Of a stretch of DNA of 64,000 bases, positions 35,726 through 50,890 are shown piece after piece. Position 1 is the stretch's first letter. Every line of letters starts with the position of its first letter. The position numbers and the translations under genes are program-made. The notes under the pieces were generated by a model that was not told the origin of the DNA, did not search any database, and saw only the letters and a program-made list of their open reading frames with translations. Origin of the DNA: Streptomyces lavendofoliae (lineage in GTDB: Bacteria; Actinomycetota; Actinomycetes; Streptomycetales; Streptomycetaceae); contig NZ_BMTP01000003.1 in assembly GCF_014649735.1 (NCBI RefSeq), positions 124,001 to 188,000 on the forward strand, written 5' to 3'.

Positions 35726-37495
35726 GTGGCTGACGTACCTGCTGATCTTGCCGCAGTGTGGCCACGAGTGCTCGAGCAGCTCCTGGGGGAAGGCCAGCAG
35801 GGCATCGAGCCGAAGGACAAGCAGTGGATCGAGCGCTGCCAGCCCCTGGCGCTGGTGGCTGACACCGCGCTGCTCGCCGTCCCCAATGAATGGGGCAAGC
35901 GGGTCCTGGAGGGCAGGCTCGCCCCGTTGATCAGCGACACGCTCAGCCGCGAGTGCGGCCGGCCCATCCGGATCGCGATCACCGTGGACGACTCCGCGGG
36001 CGACCCGCCGCCCGCCCCGCCGGCCCCCGGCAGGCACCAGCAGCAGCCCCGCTACGACGACCGCCAGCAGGGCGAGGGGTACGACAAGCCGTACGAGAAG
36101 TACGACAACGGTTACGGACACCGGCCGATGCCCGACGACGGCCTGCCCAGCGTCCGCCCGGCCTACCCGGAGTACCAGCAGCAGCGCCCGGAGACCGGTT
36201 CCTGGCCGCGCACCCAGGAGGACCTCTCCTGGCAGCAGCCGCGGCTCGGCGGCTTCCAGGAGCGCGACCCCTACGCGACGGCCCGGCCGCAGCAGCCGCA
36301 CCACGACTACCGGGGCCCCCAGGCGCCCGACCCCTCCCCGTACGACCAGCAGCGCGGTGAGCGGCGGGAGCTTCCCGAGAACCCGGGCCAGCAGCGTCCC
36401 GGCGGCGGGAGCCCGTCGGGCGGCGCCGCGGCGCAGGGCGCGGGCGGCCGTCCCGGCGAGCAGCACGCGCGCCTGAATCCCAAGTACCTGTTCGACACCT
36501 TCGTCATCGGCTCGTCCAACCGGTTCGCCCACGCGGCGGCCGTCGCGGTCGCGGAGGCGCCGGCGAAGGCGTACAACCCGCTCTTCATCTACGGGGAGTC
36601 CGGGCTCGGCAAGACCCACCTGCTCCACGCGATCGGGCACTACGCGCGCAGCCTCTACCCCGGCACGCGCGTGCGGTACGTGAGCTCGGAGGAGTTCACC
36701 AACGAGTTCATCAACTCGATCCGTGACGGCAAGGGCGACACCTTCCGCAAGCGCTACCGCGATGTGGACATCCTGCTCGTCGACGACATCCAGTTCCTGG
36801 CGAGCAAGGAGTCGACGCAGGAGGAGTTCTTCCACACCTTCAATACGCTCCACAACGCCAACAAGCAGATCGTGCTGTCCTCGGACCGGCCGCCCAAGCA
36901 GCTGATGACCCTGGAGGACCGGCTCCGCAACCGCTTCGAGTGGGGCCTGACCACCGATGTGCAGCCGCCGGAGCTGGAGACGCGGATCGCGATCCTCCGT
37001 AAGAAGGCGGTCCAGGAGCAGCTCAACGCCCCGCCGGAGGTGCTGGAGTTCATCGCCTCCCGCATCTCGCGGAACATCCGCGAGCTGGAGGGCGCGCTGA
37101 TCCGGGTGACGGCGTTCGCGAGCCTCAACCGGCAGCCGGTCGACCTGGTGCTGACCGAGGGCGTGCTCAAGGACCTGATCCCGGGTGGCGAGGACGCCGC
37201 CCCGGAGATCACCGCCGGCGCCATCATGGCGGCCACCGCCGACTACTTCGGCCTGACGGTCGAGGACCTCTGCGGATCGTCGCGAAGCCGGGTGCTGGTG
37301 ACGGCCCGCCAGATCGCGATGTACCTGTGCCGCGAGCTGACCGACCTGTCGCTGCCGAAGATCGGCGCCCAGTTCGGCGGTCGGGACCATACGACGGTGA
37401 TGCACGCCGACCGGAAGATCCGGGCGCTGATGGCGGAGCGGCGCTCGATCTACAACCAGGTGACCGAGCTGACCAACCGCATCAAGAACGGCTGA
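35726..37495 (+). CDS. dnaA: Chromosomal replication initiator protein DnaA
   Basis: AAA+ initiator that binds the oriC boxes. From the GTG at 35726 (codes [19 protein letters not shown]) it has 589 aa. Domain I covers 1 to about 85. Domain II (about 90-248) is a Gln/Pro/Tyr/Gly-rich linker, far longer than in E. coli and characteristic of Streptomyces. Domain III has Walker A GESGLGKT (290-297) and Walker [11 protein letters not shown]. Domain IV has the DnaA-box reader [23 protein letters not shown] precedes the start; an open frame extends 83 codons upstream into the promoter. A large hairpin follows the stop. Confidence 0.97.
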   Translation: MADVPADLAAVWPRVLEQLLGEGQQGIEPKDKQWIERCQPLALVADTALLAVPNEWGKRVLEGRLAPLISDTLSRECGRPIRIAITVDDSAGDPPPAPPAPGRHQQQPRYDDRQQGEGYDKPYEKYDNGYGHRPMPDDGLPSVRPAYPEYQQQRPETGSWPRTQEDLSWQQPRLGGFQERDPYATARPQQPHHDYRGPQAPDPSPYDQQRGERRELPENPGQQRPGGGSPSGGAAAQGAGGRPGEQHARLNPKYLFDTFVIGSSNRFAHAAAVAVAEAPAKAYNPLFIYGESGLGKTHLLHAIGHYARSLYPGTRVRYVSSEEFTNEFINSIRDGKGDTFRKRYRDVDILLVDDIQFLASKESTQEEFFHTFNTLHNANKQIVLSSDRPPKQLMTLEDRLRNRFEWGLTTDVQPPELETRIAILRKKAVQEQLNAPPEVLEFIASRISRNIRELEGALIRVTAFASLNRQPVDLVLTEGVLKDLIPGGEDAAPEITAGAIMAATADYFGLTVEDLCGSSRSRVLVTARQIAMYLCRELTDLSLPKIGAQFGGRDHTTVMHADRKIRALMAERRSIYNQVTELTNRIKNG

Positions 37496-37513
37496 GGCAG
37501 CCGAGGACCACCT

Positions 37514-37560
37514 GAGCCCCCGACCGGGGCGGCCGAGACAGCCGCCCGGGCCGGGGGCTC
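37514..37560 (+). terminator. Terminator after dnaA
   Basis: GAGCCCCCG (37514-37522) pairs with CGGGGGCTC (37552-37560) around an inner GGGCGGC/GCCGCCC stem. Confidence 0.7.
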
Positions 37561-37784
37561 GGCGCATCCCGGGGGCGCTGCGGGACGAGGCGGGACGACG
37601 GTGACCCGGCCGGGGACGACCCGGCCGGGGCGTCCGGAGCAGGGGTGTGAGGCGGGGCGTCCAGGGCGGGGCTCTCCGGACCGGGGACATCGCTGGGCGA
37701 TCACCCGGGGGCGGCCCGCGGGGCGGCTGATCCGGGCCTCAGGGCGCCTCGGGGGCGCCCTGAGGAGCCGGTCGAGGCGGGGTT

Positions 37785-38410
37785 CCCGGTTGTCCACACC
37801 CTGTGCCGCGACCCGGCCTGTTCGAATAGTTCGGTCGGTCACCCGGTTCTCCACAACTTCGGCGGAGATTCGTGATCCACAGGCTGGGGACTGCGAAGTT
37901 GTCCAGACGGTGTCCACAGGGCGGGGTGTGAGGATCACATCATTGCAGGTCAACGGCTTGTGGATTTGTGGCTGAGCGCGCTCCACAGGCTGTGGACGCG
38001 CGCGTCGTCCACAGGGCCTCTCCGGAGTTGTCCACCAGCGGCCCACAGGAGCCGGTCCATGGTCCACAGCTTCTCCACACCCCTGTCCACTGTTCGGCAA
38101 CGAAACGCCCGGGCTCACCGCGCAGAGTGAAAGCCGTCACACCAAGGTGGTCGGTTGGCCTGTGGGGAAGCTGGGTAAAACTGGGGACGGCGCTGGGGAG
38201 AAGTGGGCCCGCGCTGTGCATCGGGTGTGCAGAACTTCCCCGCGTCCACAGAACGCGGTAGTTGTCCACCGGCTCCGCCCACAGGCGCGGTGGACAAAAA
38301 AGTGGCCGTGACCTGGGTGGACGGGGTTATCCACCGTTTCCACAGGCCCTACTACTACTCCCACTCAGAGTTACCGGGAAATCCGCTTCGAAGCGGGGCC
38401 TGTGCACAAC
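37785..38410. other. oriC: Chromosomal replication origin oriC
   Basis: Non-coding gap between dnaA and dnaN with about 20 DnaA-box-like 9-mers. Strong ones are TTGTCCACA 37790-37798, TTCTCCACA 37847-37855 and 38071-38079, and TCGTCCACA 38005-38013. One-mismatch boxes include 37873-37881, 37910-37918, 38028-38036, 38060-38068, 38083-38091, 38262-38270 and 38327-38335 on plus, and 38161-38169, 38289-38297 and 38401-38409 on minus. No long AT-rich stretch is seen, as in other Streptomyces origins. A TCAGGGCGCC-N5-GGCGCCCTGA hairpin (37739-37763) marks the left edge. Confidence 0.95.
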
Positions 38411-38536
38411 TCGGCGCCGGAGCGTCGGGGGCCTCCCGTCGCGACTTGACCCCGAGCCGCACCGACTGTCGGCGGTGTGCGTCAGACTGGTCCCCGCAGT
38501 CGACGAAAGAGCCAGCAACAGCAGGAGGCGGTTCCG

Positions 38537-39667
38537 GTGAAGATCCGGGTGGAGCGCGATGTACTCGCGGAGGCGGTGGCCTGGGTGGCCCGCAGCCTCC
38601 CGGCCCGTCCGCCGGCGCCCGTACTCGCGGGCCTTCTGCTGAAGGCCGAGGACGGCGCGCTCAGCTTCTCCAGCTTCGACTACGAGGTCTCCGCACGGGT
38701 CTCCGTCGAGGCGGAGGTGGAGGAGGACGGCACGGTCCTCGTCTCCGGCCGCCTGCTCGCCGACATCTGCCGCGCCCTCCCCAATCGTCCGGTGGAGATT
38801 TCCACAGACGGTGTACGGGCGACCGTCGTCTGCGGCTCCTCCCGGTTCACCCTCCACACCATGCCTGTGGAGGAGTACCCGGCCCTGCCGGAGATGCCGA
38901 CCGCGACCGGCACCGTCCCCGGTGAGGTCTTCGCGTCCGCCGCCGCCCAGGTCGCCATCGCGGCCGGCCGCGACGACACGCTGCCCGTCCTGACCGGCGT
39001 GCGCATCGAGATCGAGGGTGACACCGTCACGCTGGCGTCCACCGACCGGTACCGCTTCGCGGTCCGCGAGTTCCTGTGGAAGCCGGAGTCCCCGGACGCC
39101 TCGGCGGTCGCCCTGGTGCCCGCGAAGACGCTGCTGGACACCGCCAAGGCGCTGACGAGCGGTGACACGGTCACGCTCGCGCTGTCGGGCTCGGGCAAGG
39201 GCGAGGGCCTGATCGGTTTCGAGGGAGCGGGCCGGCGCACCACCACCCGGCTGCTCGAGGGCGACCTCCCGAAGTACCGCACACTTTTCCCCACCGAGTT
39301 CAACTCGATCGCGGTGATCGAGACGGCGCCGTTCGTCGAGGCCGTGAAGCGTGTGGCGCTGGTGGCCGAGCGGAACACGCCGGTGCGGCTGAGCTTCGAG
39401 CAGGGTGTGCTCATCCTGGAGGCCGGTTCCAGCGACGACGCACAGGCTGTGGAGCGTGTGGACGCCCAGCTGGAGGGTGACGACATCTCGATCGCCTTCA
39501 ACCCGACGTTCCTGCTGGACGGCCTGAGCGCGATCGACTCCCCGGTCGCCCAGCTGTCCTTCACCACCTCCACCAAGCCGGCGCTGCTGAGCGGCCGCCC
39601 GGCCGTGGACGCGGAGGCGGACGAGGCCTACAAGTACCTGATCATGCCGGTGCGACTGAGCGGCTGA
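38537..39667 (+). CDS. dnaN: DNA polymerase III beta subunit (sliding clamp)
   Basis: Ring-shaped processivity factor. 376 aa from the GTG at 38537 (codes KIRVERDVLAEAVAWVAR) with AGGAGG upstream. Three clamp domains: about 1-118, 125-250 (TLPVLTGVRIEIEG, ASTDRYRFAVREF) and 255-376, ending YKYLIMPVRLSG, the conserved C-terminus forming part of the peptide-binding pocket. The open frame begins 20 codons earlier without a better start. It is the full-length reference for the clamp-like domain fused to MerR at the left window end. Confidence 0.97.
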   Translation: MKIRVERDVLAEAVAWVARSLPARPPAPVLAGLLLKAEDGALSFSSFDYEVSARVSVEAEVEEDGTVLVSGRLLADICRALPNRPVEISTDGVRATVVCGSSRFTLHTMPVEEYPALPEMPTATGTVPGEVFASAAAQVAIAAGRDDTLPVLTGVRIEIEGDTVTLASTDRYRFAVREFLWKPESPDASAVALVPAKTLLDTAKALTSGDTVTLALSGSGKGEGLIGFEGAGRRTTTRLLEGDLPKYRTLFPTEFNSIAVIETAPFVEAVKRVALVAERNTPVRLSFEQGVLILEAGSSDDAQAVERVDAQLEGDDISIAFNPTFLLDGLSAIDSPVAQLSFTTSTKPALLSGRPAVDAEADEAYKYLIMPVRLSG

Positions 39668-39807
39668 GACCGCCGTCGGGGACGGTGCGCCTGAGTGGCT
39701 GATCATGCGCCTGATGAGCGCCCGACCCCACAGGTGTGCGCCCGCGTCCGGGCGTAGGCTCGGACGCGGGTACGAACTCTCCGCACACAACGATTGAGGA
39801 TTCTCTG

Positions 39808-40686
39808 ATGGAGCTCGGTCTCGTCGGTCTCGGCAAGATGGGCGGCAACATGCGCGAGCGCATCCGCCGCGCGGGTCACACCGTCATCGGATACGACCGC
39901 AACCCTGACCTCGCCGACGTCCACAGCCTCGAGGAGCTCGTGGGCAAGCTCAAGGGCCCGCGCGTCGTGTGGGTCATGGTCCCGGCCGGTGCCGCGACCC
40001 AGTCCACCATCGACGAGCTGTCCGAGCTGCTCTCCCCCGGTGACGTCGTCGTCGACGGCGGCAACTCGCGCTGGACGGACGACGAGAAGCACGCCGCCGA
40101 GCTGCGCGAGAAGGGCATCGGCTTCGTCGACTGCGGCGTCTCCGGCGGTGTGTGGGGCCTGGAGAACGGTTACGCGCTGATGTACGGCGGCGACACCGAG
40201 GACGTGGCGAAGGTCCAGCCGATCTTCGACGCGCTGAAGCCCGAGGGTGACTTCGGCTCCGTCCACGCGGGCAAGGTCGGCGCGGGCCACTTCGCCAAGA
40301 TGGTCCACAACGGCATCGAGTACGCCATGATGCAGGCGTACGCCGAGGGCTGGGAGCTGCTGGAGAAGGTCGACTCCGTCACCGACGTGCGCGAGGTCTT
40401 CCGCTCCTGGCAGGAGGGCACGGTCATCCGTTCCTGGCTGCTCGACCTGGCGGTCAACGCGCTGGACGAGGACGAGCACCTGGACCGGCTGCGCGGCTTC
40501 GCCCAGGACTCCGGCGAGGGCCGGTGGACCGTGGAGGCCGCCATCGACAACGCGGTCCCGCTGCCTGCGATCACCGCGTCGCTGTTCGCGCGGTTCGCGT
40601 CCCGGCAGGACGACTCCCCGCAGATGAAGATGATCGCCGCGCTGCGCAACCAGTTCGGCGGCCACGCGGTCGAGTCCAAGAAGTAG
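39808..40686 (+). CDS. gnd: 6-Phosphogluconate dehydrogenase, decarboxylating (short form)
   Basis: 292 aa, the short NAD+-type form, converting 6-phosphogluconate to ribulose 5-phosphate and CO2. The start ATG 39808 ([19 protein letters not shown]) is chosen over the longer open frame. Rossmann motif GLVGLGKMG, then [13 protein letters not shown], the substrate-binding [22 protein letters not shown] and catalytic [22 protein letters not shown] gnd gene between dnaN and recF is standard in Streptomyces origins. Confidence 0.94.
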   Translation: MELGLVGLGKMGGNMRERIRRAGHTVIGYDRNPDLADVHSLEELVGKLKGPRVVWVMVPAGAATQSTIDELSELLSPGDVVVDGGNSRWTDDEKHAAELREKGIGFVDCGVSGGVWGLENGYALMYGGDTEDVAKVQPIFDALKPEGDFGSVHAGKVGAGHFAKMVHNGIEYAMMQAYAEGWELLEKVDSVTDVREVFRSWQEGTVIRSWLLDLAVNALDEDEHLDRLRGFAQDSGEGRWTVEAAIDNAVPLPAITASLFARFASRQDDSPQMKMIAALRNQFGGHAVESKK

Positions 40687-40744
40687 ATCCACAGGCTGTG
40701 CACCCGGCGGTGCACGGCATGCCGGGGGAAGGTCGGCGCACACC

Positions 40745-41863
40745 ATGCACGTCACGCATCTGTCGCTGGCCGACTTCCGCTCGTACGCCCGGGTCGAGGT
40801 CCCTCTCGGTCCGGGCGTCGGCGTCTTCGTGGGCGCCAACGGGCAGGGGAAGACCAACCTGGTCGAGGCGGTCGGCTATCTGGCGACGCTCGGCAGCCAC
40901 CGGGTGTCGTCCGACGCGCCCCTGGTACGCATGGGCGCCGACCGGGCCGTCATCCGGGCGGCCGTCCGGCAGGGCGAGCGGTCGCAGCTCGTGGAGCTGG
41001 AGCTCAACCCGGGCCGGGCGAACCGGGCCCGTATCAACAGGTCGTCGCAGGTCAGGCCGCGCGACGTGCTGGGAATCGTCCGGACGGTGCTCTTCGCGCC
41101 GGAGGACCTCGCGCTGGTGAAGGGCGACCCGGGTGAGCGGCGGCGCTTCCTGGACGAGCTGATCACGGCGCGCTCGCCCCGGATGGCCGGGGTGCGGTCG
41201 GACTACGAGCGGGTGCTCCGGCAGCGCAACACGCTGCTGAAGTCGGCCGCCATGGCGCGGCGTCACGGCGGCCGATCCGTGGACCTGTCCACCCTGGACG
41301 TCTGGGACCAGCACCTCGCTCGGGCCGGCGCGGAGCTGCTGGCGCAGCGCCTCGACCTGGTCGCCACGCTGCAACCGCTGGCCGACAAGGCGTACGAGCA
41401 GCTGGCACCGAGCGGTGGGCCGGTCGCCCTCGAGTACAAGGGCGCCGTCTCCGGGGCGCACGGGCGGGAGGCCCTCTACGAAGGGCTGCTCGCCGCCATG
41501 GCGGAGGTGCGCAAGCAGGAGATCGAGCGGGGTGTCACGCTGGTCGGCCCTCACCGCGACGAGCTGGTGCTGAAGCTGGGCGAACTGCCCGCGAAGGGGT
41601 ACGCCAGCCACGGCGAGTCCTGGTCGTACGCGCTGGCGCTGCGGCTGGCCTCGTACGACCTGCTGCGCGGCGAGGGCAACGAGCCGGTGCTCGTGCTGGA
41701 CGACGTGTTCGCGGAACTGGACGCGCGGCGCCGGGAGCGGCTGGCGGAGCTGGTCGCGCCGGGTGAGCAGGTCCTGGTGACCGCCGCGGTCGACGACGAC
41801 GTCCCGGGCGTGCTGGCCGGTACCCGGTACGAGGTGGCGGAGGGGTCGGTGGAGCGGCTGTGA
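40745..41863 (+). CDS. recF: DNA replication and repair protein RecF
   Basis: SMC-like ATPase that helps load RecA at gaps. 372 aa. [19 protein letters not shown], Walker A GANGQGKT (30-37), the signature [16 protein letters not shown] and Walker [20 protein letters not shown] are all intact. It overlaps the next gene by 4 nt (GTGA). Confidence 0.96.
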   Translation: MHVTHLSLADFRSYARVEVPLGPGVGVFVGANGQGKTNLVEAVGYLATLGSHRVSSDAPLVRMGADRAVIRAAVRQGERSQLVELELNPGRANRARINRSSQVRPRDVLGIVRTVLFAPEDLALVKGDPGERRRFLDELITARSPRMAGVRSDYERVLRQRNTLLKSAAMARRHGGRSVDLSTLDVWDQHLARAGAELLAQRLDLVATLQPLADKAYEQLAPSGGPVALEYKGAVSGAHGREALYEGLLAAMAEVRKQEIERGVTLVGPHRDELVLKLGELPAKGYASHGESWSYALALRLASYDLLRGEGNEPVLVLDDVFAELDARRRERLAELVAPGEQVLVTAAVDDDVPGVLAGTRYEVAEGSVERL

Positions 41864-42405
41864 CGATCGATCCCCTGCCGGAGCCGTCGGTGCCCGAGCC
41901 GTCCGGAATCGACCTGGCGCGGGTCGCGCTGCGCGCGGCGAAGGAGCAGGCCAAGGCGCGGGGCGCGGCGGCCCAGCAGAAGAAGCAGGCGCGGCGGGGT
42001 GGCGGGCTGCGGTCCGGTGCCCGTGCCGACGGGCGCGATCCGCTGCCGCTGGGCGCCGCGATCAACCGGCTGATCACCGAGCGGGGGTGGGAGACCCCGG
42101 CGGCGGTCGGCGGGGTGATGGGGCGGTGGCCGCAGATCGTGGGCGAGGACCTGGCGAAGCACTGTGTGCCGCTGCGGTACGACGAGGACCCGGACGAGCG
42201 GGTGCTGACCGTGCAGTGCGACTCCACGGCGTGGGCGACGCAGCTGCGGCTGCTGGCGCCGAGGCTGGTGGCCCGGCTGAACGAGGACCTCGGGCACGGC
42301 ACGGTGCGGGTGATCAAGGTGCTGGGACCGGGTGGGCCCCGGCGCGGTTACGGCGGTCCCCTGCGGGCGCCGGGCAGCACGGGGCCGGGCGACACCTACG
42401 GCTGA
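41860..42405 (+). CDS. dciA: DciA/DUF721-family helicase-loading protein
   Basis: 181 aa, GTG start overlapping the recF stop. The DUF721 core covers about 65-155: [35 protein letters not shown], then [30 protein letters not shown]. The N-terminus is Lys/Arg/Ala-rich and the C-terminus disordered. DciA proteins load or operate DnaB where DnaC/DnaI are absent, so this gene and dnaB at the left end probably act together at oriC. No domain beyond DUF721 is seen. Confidence 0.9.
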   Translation: MTIDPLPEPSVPEPSGIDLARVALRAAKEQAKARGAAAQQKKQARRGGGLRSGARADGRDPLPLGAAINRLITERGWETPAAVGGVMGRWPQIVGEDLAKHCVPLRYDEDPDERVLTVQCDSTAWATQLRLLAPRLVARLNEDLGHGTVRVIKVLGPGGPRRGYGGPLRAPGSTGPGDTYG

Positions 42406-42590
42406 CGGGCCGGTGGACGGCCCGGTCGACGCGCTGCCGCACCGCGCCGGGCGCCTCCGCCGCGACCGGGTCCCCCGCTTCGGAGTCCCGGAGCCCGGAG
42501 CCCGGAGCCCGGATCCGAGCGCGTGCCTGTCGGGCCGAGGAGCCGGCAGGGGGCGCGGGGGGATTCCCACCCGCCGCTTCCCGAAACCGG

Positions 42591-42656
42591 CCACCCCGGC
42601 CACCCGGCCACCCGGCCACCCGGCCACCCGGCCACCCGGCCACCCGGCCACCCCGG
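42591..42656. repeat. 8-bp tandem repeat upstream of gyrB
   Basis: Six perfect CCACCCGG units (42600-42647) flanked on both sides by a 9-bp variant CCACCCCGG. It lies in the 741-nt non-coding gap between dciA and gyrB. The same gap has 7-bp GAGCCCG repeats near 42484-42512 and a CTACCGGTAG dyad close to gyrB. I see no gene in it. Confidence 0.85.
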
Positions 42657-43080
42657 CCCCGTCGTACCGGGTGCCTCGGGCCCCCGGCACTCCGCTCCGG
42701 CGCCGCACCGGTCCGCCTGAGGGCGACCGGAGGACAACAGTTCCTGGCACCGACCGCCCCGGCACCGCAGCCCGGCGCCCGGGAGCCCGGTGCCCGCAGC
42801 CCCGGGCCGAAGCCCCGGATCCAGGACGACGCCCGCGCCCGGCCGGGGTGCCGTCGGGGGTGCTCGCGCGGATCCCCGGCGACCGGCGGAGCGGAGCTCG
42901 GGATGAGGTGGTCGTCACCGTTGCTGGAGGTTGACAGGCCGAAGCGCTGAGTGGCGGCGTGAGGCTCTTGGAGCCCCTTCCCGGATATGGGGAGTCGGTC
43001 GGCGCCGGTTCAGGGCGGCACATGCGGACTCAGGTACCGGCAAGCCCCCATTAATGTCAGTGCTACCGGTAGACTGGTAG

Positions 43081-45219
<2,139 letters not shown>

Positions 45220-45260
45220 GTCGGTCTCAGCTGACCGTACGAAAGGACTGAAGACCAGCA

Positions 45261-47972
<2,712 letters not shown>

Positions 47973-47975
47973 AGC

Positions 47976-48590
47976 GTGAGTAAGGCCACGGGCGCCGGAT
48001 CGGCCGCTTCCAAGACGAGCGGTGCCCGTGGCCCTGCCACGGACTCCCAGGGGGTTACGGTGACCACGTACGACGACGGTCCGCTGCCTGCCGAGCGGCC
48101 CGGTTCGGGGCAGCAGGCGGCGCAGCCGTACCACCCGCCGCAGGCGTACGCCACGCAGGGCGGCGGCACCGCGGGCGGTGCGCTGCGCCGGCCGCGTACG
48201 GGCGCGAAGACCACGCCCCGGACGCGCAAGGCGCGGCTGCGGGTGGCCAAGGCCGACCCGTGGTCGGTGATGAAGGTCAGCTTCCTGCTCTCCATCGCGC
48301 TGGGCATCTGCACGGTGGTGGCGGCAGCCGTGCTGTGGATGGTCATGGACGCCATGGGCGTGTTCTCGACCGTCGGCGGCACGATCAGCGAGGCCACGGG
48401 CTCCAACGAGAGCAACGGTTTCGACCTCCAGTCGTTCCTGTCGCTGCCGCGCGTGCTGGTCTTCACGTCGGTGATCGCCGTCATCGACGTGGTGCTCGCC
48501 ACGGCCCTCGCGACGCTGGGTGCCTTCATCTACAACCTGTCCGCCGGGTTCGTGGGAGGCGTCGAGCTCACGCTGGCCGAGGACGAGTAG
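47976..48590 (+). CDS. DUF3566 membrane protein
   Basis: 204 aa, GTG start 3 nt after the gyrA stop, so translationally linked. The N-terminal 90 residues are disordered and Pro/Gly/Gln-rich, then a basic segment. The DUF3566 domain follows, with two membrane helices (SVMKVSFLLSIALGICTVVA and VFTSVIAVIDVVLATALATL) and the ending NLSAGFVGGVELTLAEDE. The family is almost always next to gyrA in actinobacteria. The function is unknown. Confidence 0.9.
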   Translation: MSKATGAGSAASKTSGARGPATDSQGVTVTTYDDGPLPAERPGSGQQAAQPYHPPQAYATQGGGTAGGALRRPRTGAKTTPRTRKARLRVAKADPWSVMKVSFLLSIALGICTVVAAAVLWMVMDAMGVFSTVGGTISEATGSNESNGFDLQSFLSLPRVLVFTSVIAVIDVVLATALATLGAFIYNLSAGFVGGVELTLAEDE

Positions 48591-48661
48591 CGGATTTGGG
48601 AAGACGCCGCTCCGTGCGCTAATCTTCAGAGGTCAGCGCGGGGCGGCGAGCCCAGCGCGGC

Positions 48662-48735
48662 GGGGCTATAGCTCAGTTGGTTAGAGCGCATCCCTGATAA
48701 GGATGAGGCCACAGGTTCAAATCCTGTTAGCCCCA
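48662..48735 (+). tRNA. tRNA-Ile (GAU)
   Basis: 74 nt. Acceptor GGGGCTA/TAGCCCC, D arm with AGCTCAGTTGG, anticodon stem CATCC/GGATG around loop CTGATAA (anticodon GAT), and T arm CAGGTTCAAATCCTG. No CCA is encoded. Confidence 0.97.
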
Positions 48736-48741
48736 CAGTCA

Positions 48742-48780
48742 CGAACGGCCCGGACGGAAGCACTCCGTCCGGGCCGTTCG
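48742..48780 (+). terminator. Terminator after tRNA-Ile
   Basis: 16-bp perfect stem (CGAACGGCCCGGACGG and complement) with a 7-nt loop, 6 nt past the tRNA end. Confidence 0.85.
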
Positions 48781-48943
48781 CTTTGCCCCGTCCGGTACGG
48801 GGTGCCCGGGCCGGTACGCCGTGATCGTGCCGCTTCGCCGGGGGAGTGCGCTGGGCGGGGACGTAGGTCACCGATCGGTATCGGTCGTGTGTATAGTCGG
48901 GCGCCAGAAGGTCCCCTACGCCAAGGAAAGACGAGGTCGCGCG

Positions 48944-49078
48944 GTGAAGAAGCTCCTCCTGGTCGCACTGGCCGCCATCGGCGGGCTCCTCGTGTACCGC
49001 CAGATCCAGGCGGATCGCGCCGAGCAGGATCTGTGGACGGAGGCGACCGACTCCGTGCCCGCAGGTTCCGGTGTGTGA
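48944..49078 (+). CDS. DLW-39-family small membrane peptide
   Basis: 44 aa from the GTG at 48944: KKLLLVALAAIGGLLVYRQI, then QADRAEQDLWTEATDSV. One N-terminal membrane helix is followed by the invariant DLW and a short acidic tail. The family is conserved after gyrA and tRNA-Ile in Streptomyces. GAGG lies 9 nt upstream and a -10-like TATAGT at 48892-48897. The function is unknown. Confidence 0.85.
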   Translation: MKKLLLVALAAIGGLLVYRQIQADRAEQDLWTEATDSVPAGSGV

Positions 49079-49103
49079 GACGCACGCGAGCAGTCTGTGC
49101 ATG

Positions 49104-49133
49104 GGCCCCGGCCGCTGAGAAGCGGCCGGGGCC
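49104..49133 (+). terminator. Terminator after the DLW-39 gene
   Basis: 13-bp perfect stem (GGCCCCGGCCGCT and complement) with GAGA loop, followed by TCTTGCGTT. The rest of the gap to 49460 has a TATGAT (49158-49163) that may be a promoter, and direct repeats of CGGGTCACCGG near 49197-49230. Confidence 0.85.
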
Positions 49134-49460
49134 TCTTGCGTTCACGAGGGCAAAGAATATGATCGCGGTCGCGAAGTGAGGGCAGCCGGGTCGCGCCGGG
49201 TCACCGGCCGTGGCGGGTCACCGGTCGTGACGGGCCGCTGATTCCCCGGCTCGGCACCCGCGGTCCGCTCGCGGGTGACCGAGCGGACGGATCGGGCGGG
49301 TGCGCGGACGGCCGTGGGACGGGCGGGGCAGGATGGACCGGCGTCCGTGGTCGTCACGGCGGTGGACTGCCGCGGCCGACCCGGTCGCGGGACCCGCTCC
49401 CCCTCCGCTGGTGCGGCGGTGGTGACGGGCGGGCAGGGAGAGGACGAGGGGGCGTACGTG

Positions 49461-50849
49461 ATGAGGCGGTGGGGCGCCCGGGCCGGCCGGCCGGTGCCGG
49501 TCGCGTCGGCGGCGCTGGTGGCGGTGTGCCTGGCGGTGGCGCTGCCCGGCCAGGCATGGGCGGTCCGGGCGGACGCGCCACGGACCGGAGCGGCCGGGGC
49601 CGCGGCGGCCGGGGCGGAAGCGGCCGGGGGCTACGCGTTCGCCGACGGCATCGAGCGGATCCGCGGGACGGCGACCACCGGCGGCGCGCCGACGCTCACC
49701 CGGGGGCGCACGTACAAGGACCGGATCGAGGGCGGCGCCAAGCTGGTCTATCGGCTGGATCTGGACGCGAGAACGAACGCGTACGTCTCCGCCGTCGCCG
49801 TGCCCGACCCCGGCAGCGAGGTCGGCACCTTCGACAGCCTGAAGGTGTCCCTCCAGGACCGCAACGGGTACGACTGCGGCTCCAACGAATCGCGGTTCGG
49901 TTCGGCCGAGTTCCCCCGGCCCATCGCGGCCTACGCGCACCGGACGATGGACCGGGACAGCTCCTCCTGCCAGGACGCCGGCCGCTACTACGTCGTCGTC
50001 GAGCGCCGTGGCAAGGACGCCGCTCCGGGCACGTGGGACCTGGAGATCCGGCACGAGCTGGAGCCCCGGCTCAGGACCGAGGGACCCACCGCCGCCCCCG
50101 AGAACTGGCCCAGCGCCTCGCCGCCCACGTCGCCCGGCGAGCCGCGGCAGCGGGCCGGTGGAGCGGGCTTCGCCGACGCGACCGGCCTCACCGAGGGCGA
50201 GTGGACCGACCGGATCGAGCCCGGCCAGTCGCTCTTCTACCGGGTGCCGGTGGACTGGGGGCAGCAGCTCTTCGCCGGCGTCGACCTCGCCAGCTCGTCC
50301 GGCGGCGGCTTCGTGATCAGCGCCCTCGACGTGACGCTGTTCAACCCGATGCAGGGGGTCGTCACCAGCGCCAACCCGGTGTCCTACGACGGCAAGCAGA
50401 AGTCCGCCGACCTCGAACCGCTGCCGCCGGTGAAGTACGAGAACCGCTTCGACTCGGACGCGCGGTTCACCAACACGCGCTTCGCGGGCTGGTACTACCT
50501 GCGCGTCAGCCTGAGCCCGAAGGTGGCGGAGGAGTTCGGCAGGAAACCGTACGGCCTGACAGTGCGGATCGACGTGGAGGGCGCGCCCGGCGCCGACCCG
50601 GGGTACGCCGGGCCGCCCGGCGTCTTCGACGTCACGGAGACGGACCGGGACGCGGCGGCGGACGGCCGGAGCGGTGCGGAGGCGGCGGACGGCACGATGA
50701 AGCTGGTCGCGGCGGCCGGTATCGGTACCGGGACGGTCCTCGTCCTGGGGCTGGGCGCCTGGACGGTGCTGGCGAGGCGGCGAGCGGCCCGGGCGGGGGC
50801 GCCCGGGGAGACGGGGCCGACGCGGTACGGGCCGCCCGCCGCCTGGTGA
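49461..50849 (+). CDS. Secreted, membrane-anchored protein of unknown function
   Basis: 462 aa. Start ATG 49461 (MRRWGARAGRPVPVASAALV); the GTG directly before it is also possible. A signal peptide ends at about AWA/VRA (residue 35). Two similar extracellular beta domains follow: about 58-200 (GIERIRGT, then YKDRIEGGAKLVYRLDLDA) and about 235-395 (EGEWTDRIEPGQSLFYRVPV), each like a PPC-type beta sandwich. A C-terminal membrane helix is at about 415-437 (AAAGIGTGTVLVLGLGAWTV). It is convergent with the kinase gene. No catalytic motif is recognised. Confidence 0.75.
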   Translation: MRRWGARAGRPVPVASAALVAVCLAVALPGQAWAVRADAPRTGAAGAAAAGAEAAGGYAFADGIERIRGTATTGGAPTLTRGRTYKDRIEGGAKLVYRLDLDARTNAYVSAVAVPDPGSEVGTFDSLKVSLQDRNGYDCGSNESRFGSAEFPRPIAAYAHRTMDRDSSSCQDAGRYYVVVERRGKDAAPGTWDLEIRHELEPRLRTEGPTAAPENWPSASPPTSPGEPRQRAGGAGFADATGLTEGEWTDRIEPGQSLFYRVPVDWGQQLFAGVDLASSSGGGFVISALDVTLFNPMQGVVTSANPVSYDGKQKSADLEPLPPVKYENRFDSDARFTNTRFAGWYYLRVSLSPKVAEEFGRKPYGLTVRIDVEGAPGADPGYAGPPGVFDVTETDRDAAADGRSGAEAADGTMKLVAAAGIGTGTVLVLGLGAWTVLARRRAARAGAPGETGPTRYGPPAAW

Positions 50850-50890
50850 GCAGGGCGGGCCGGGGCGGGGAGCGTCCCGGCGCGGCGGAG

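Noticed and set aside
42591..42656. 8-bp array as CRISPR or iterons
   Set aside because: Units are too short, have no spacers, and oriC lies elsewhere.
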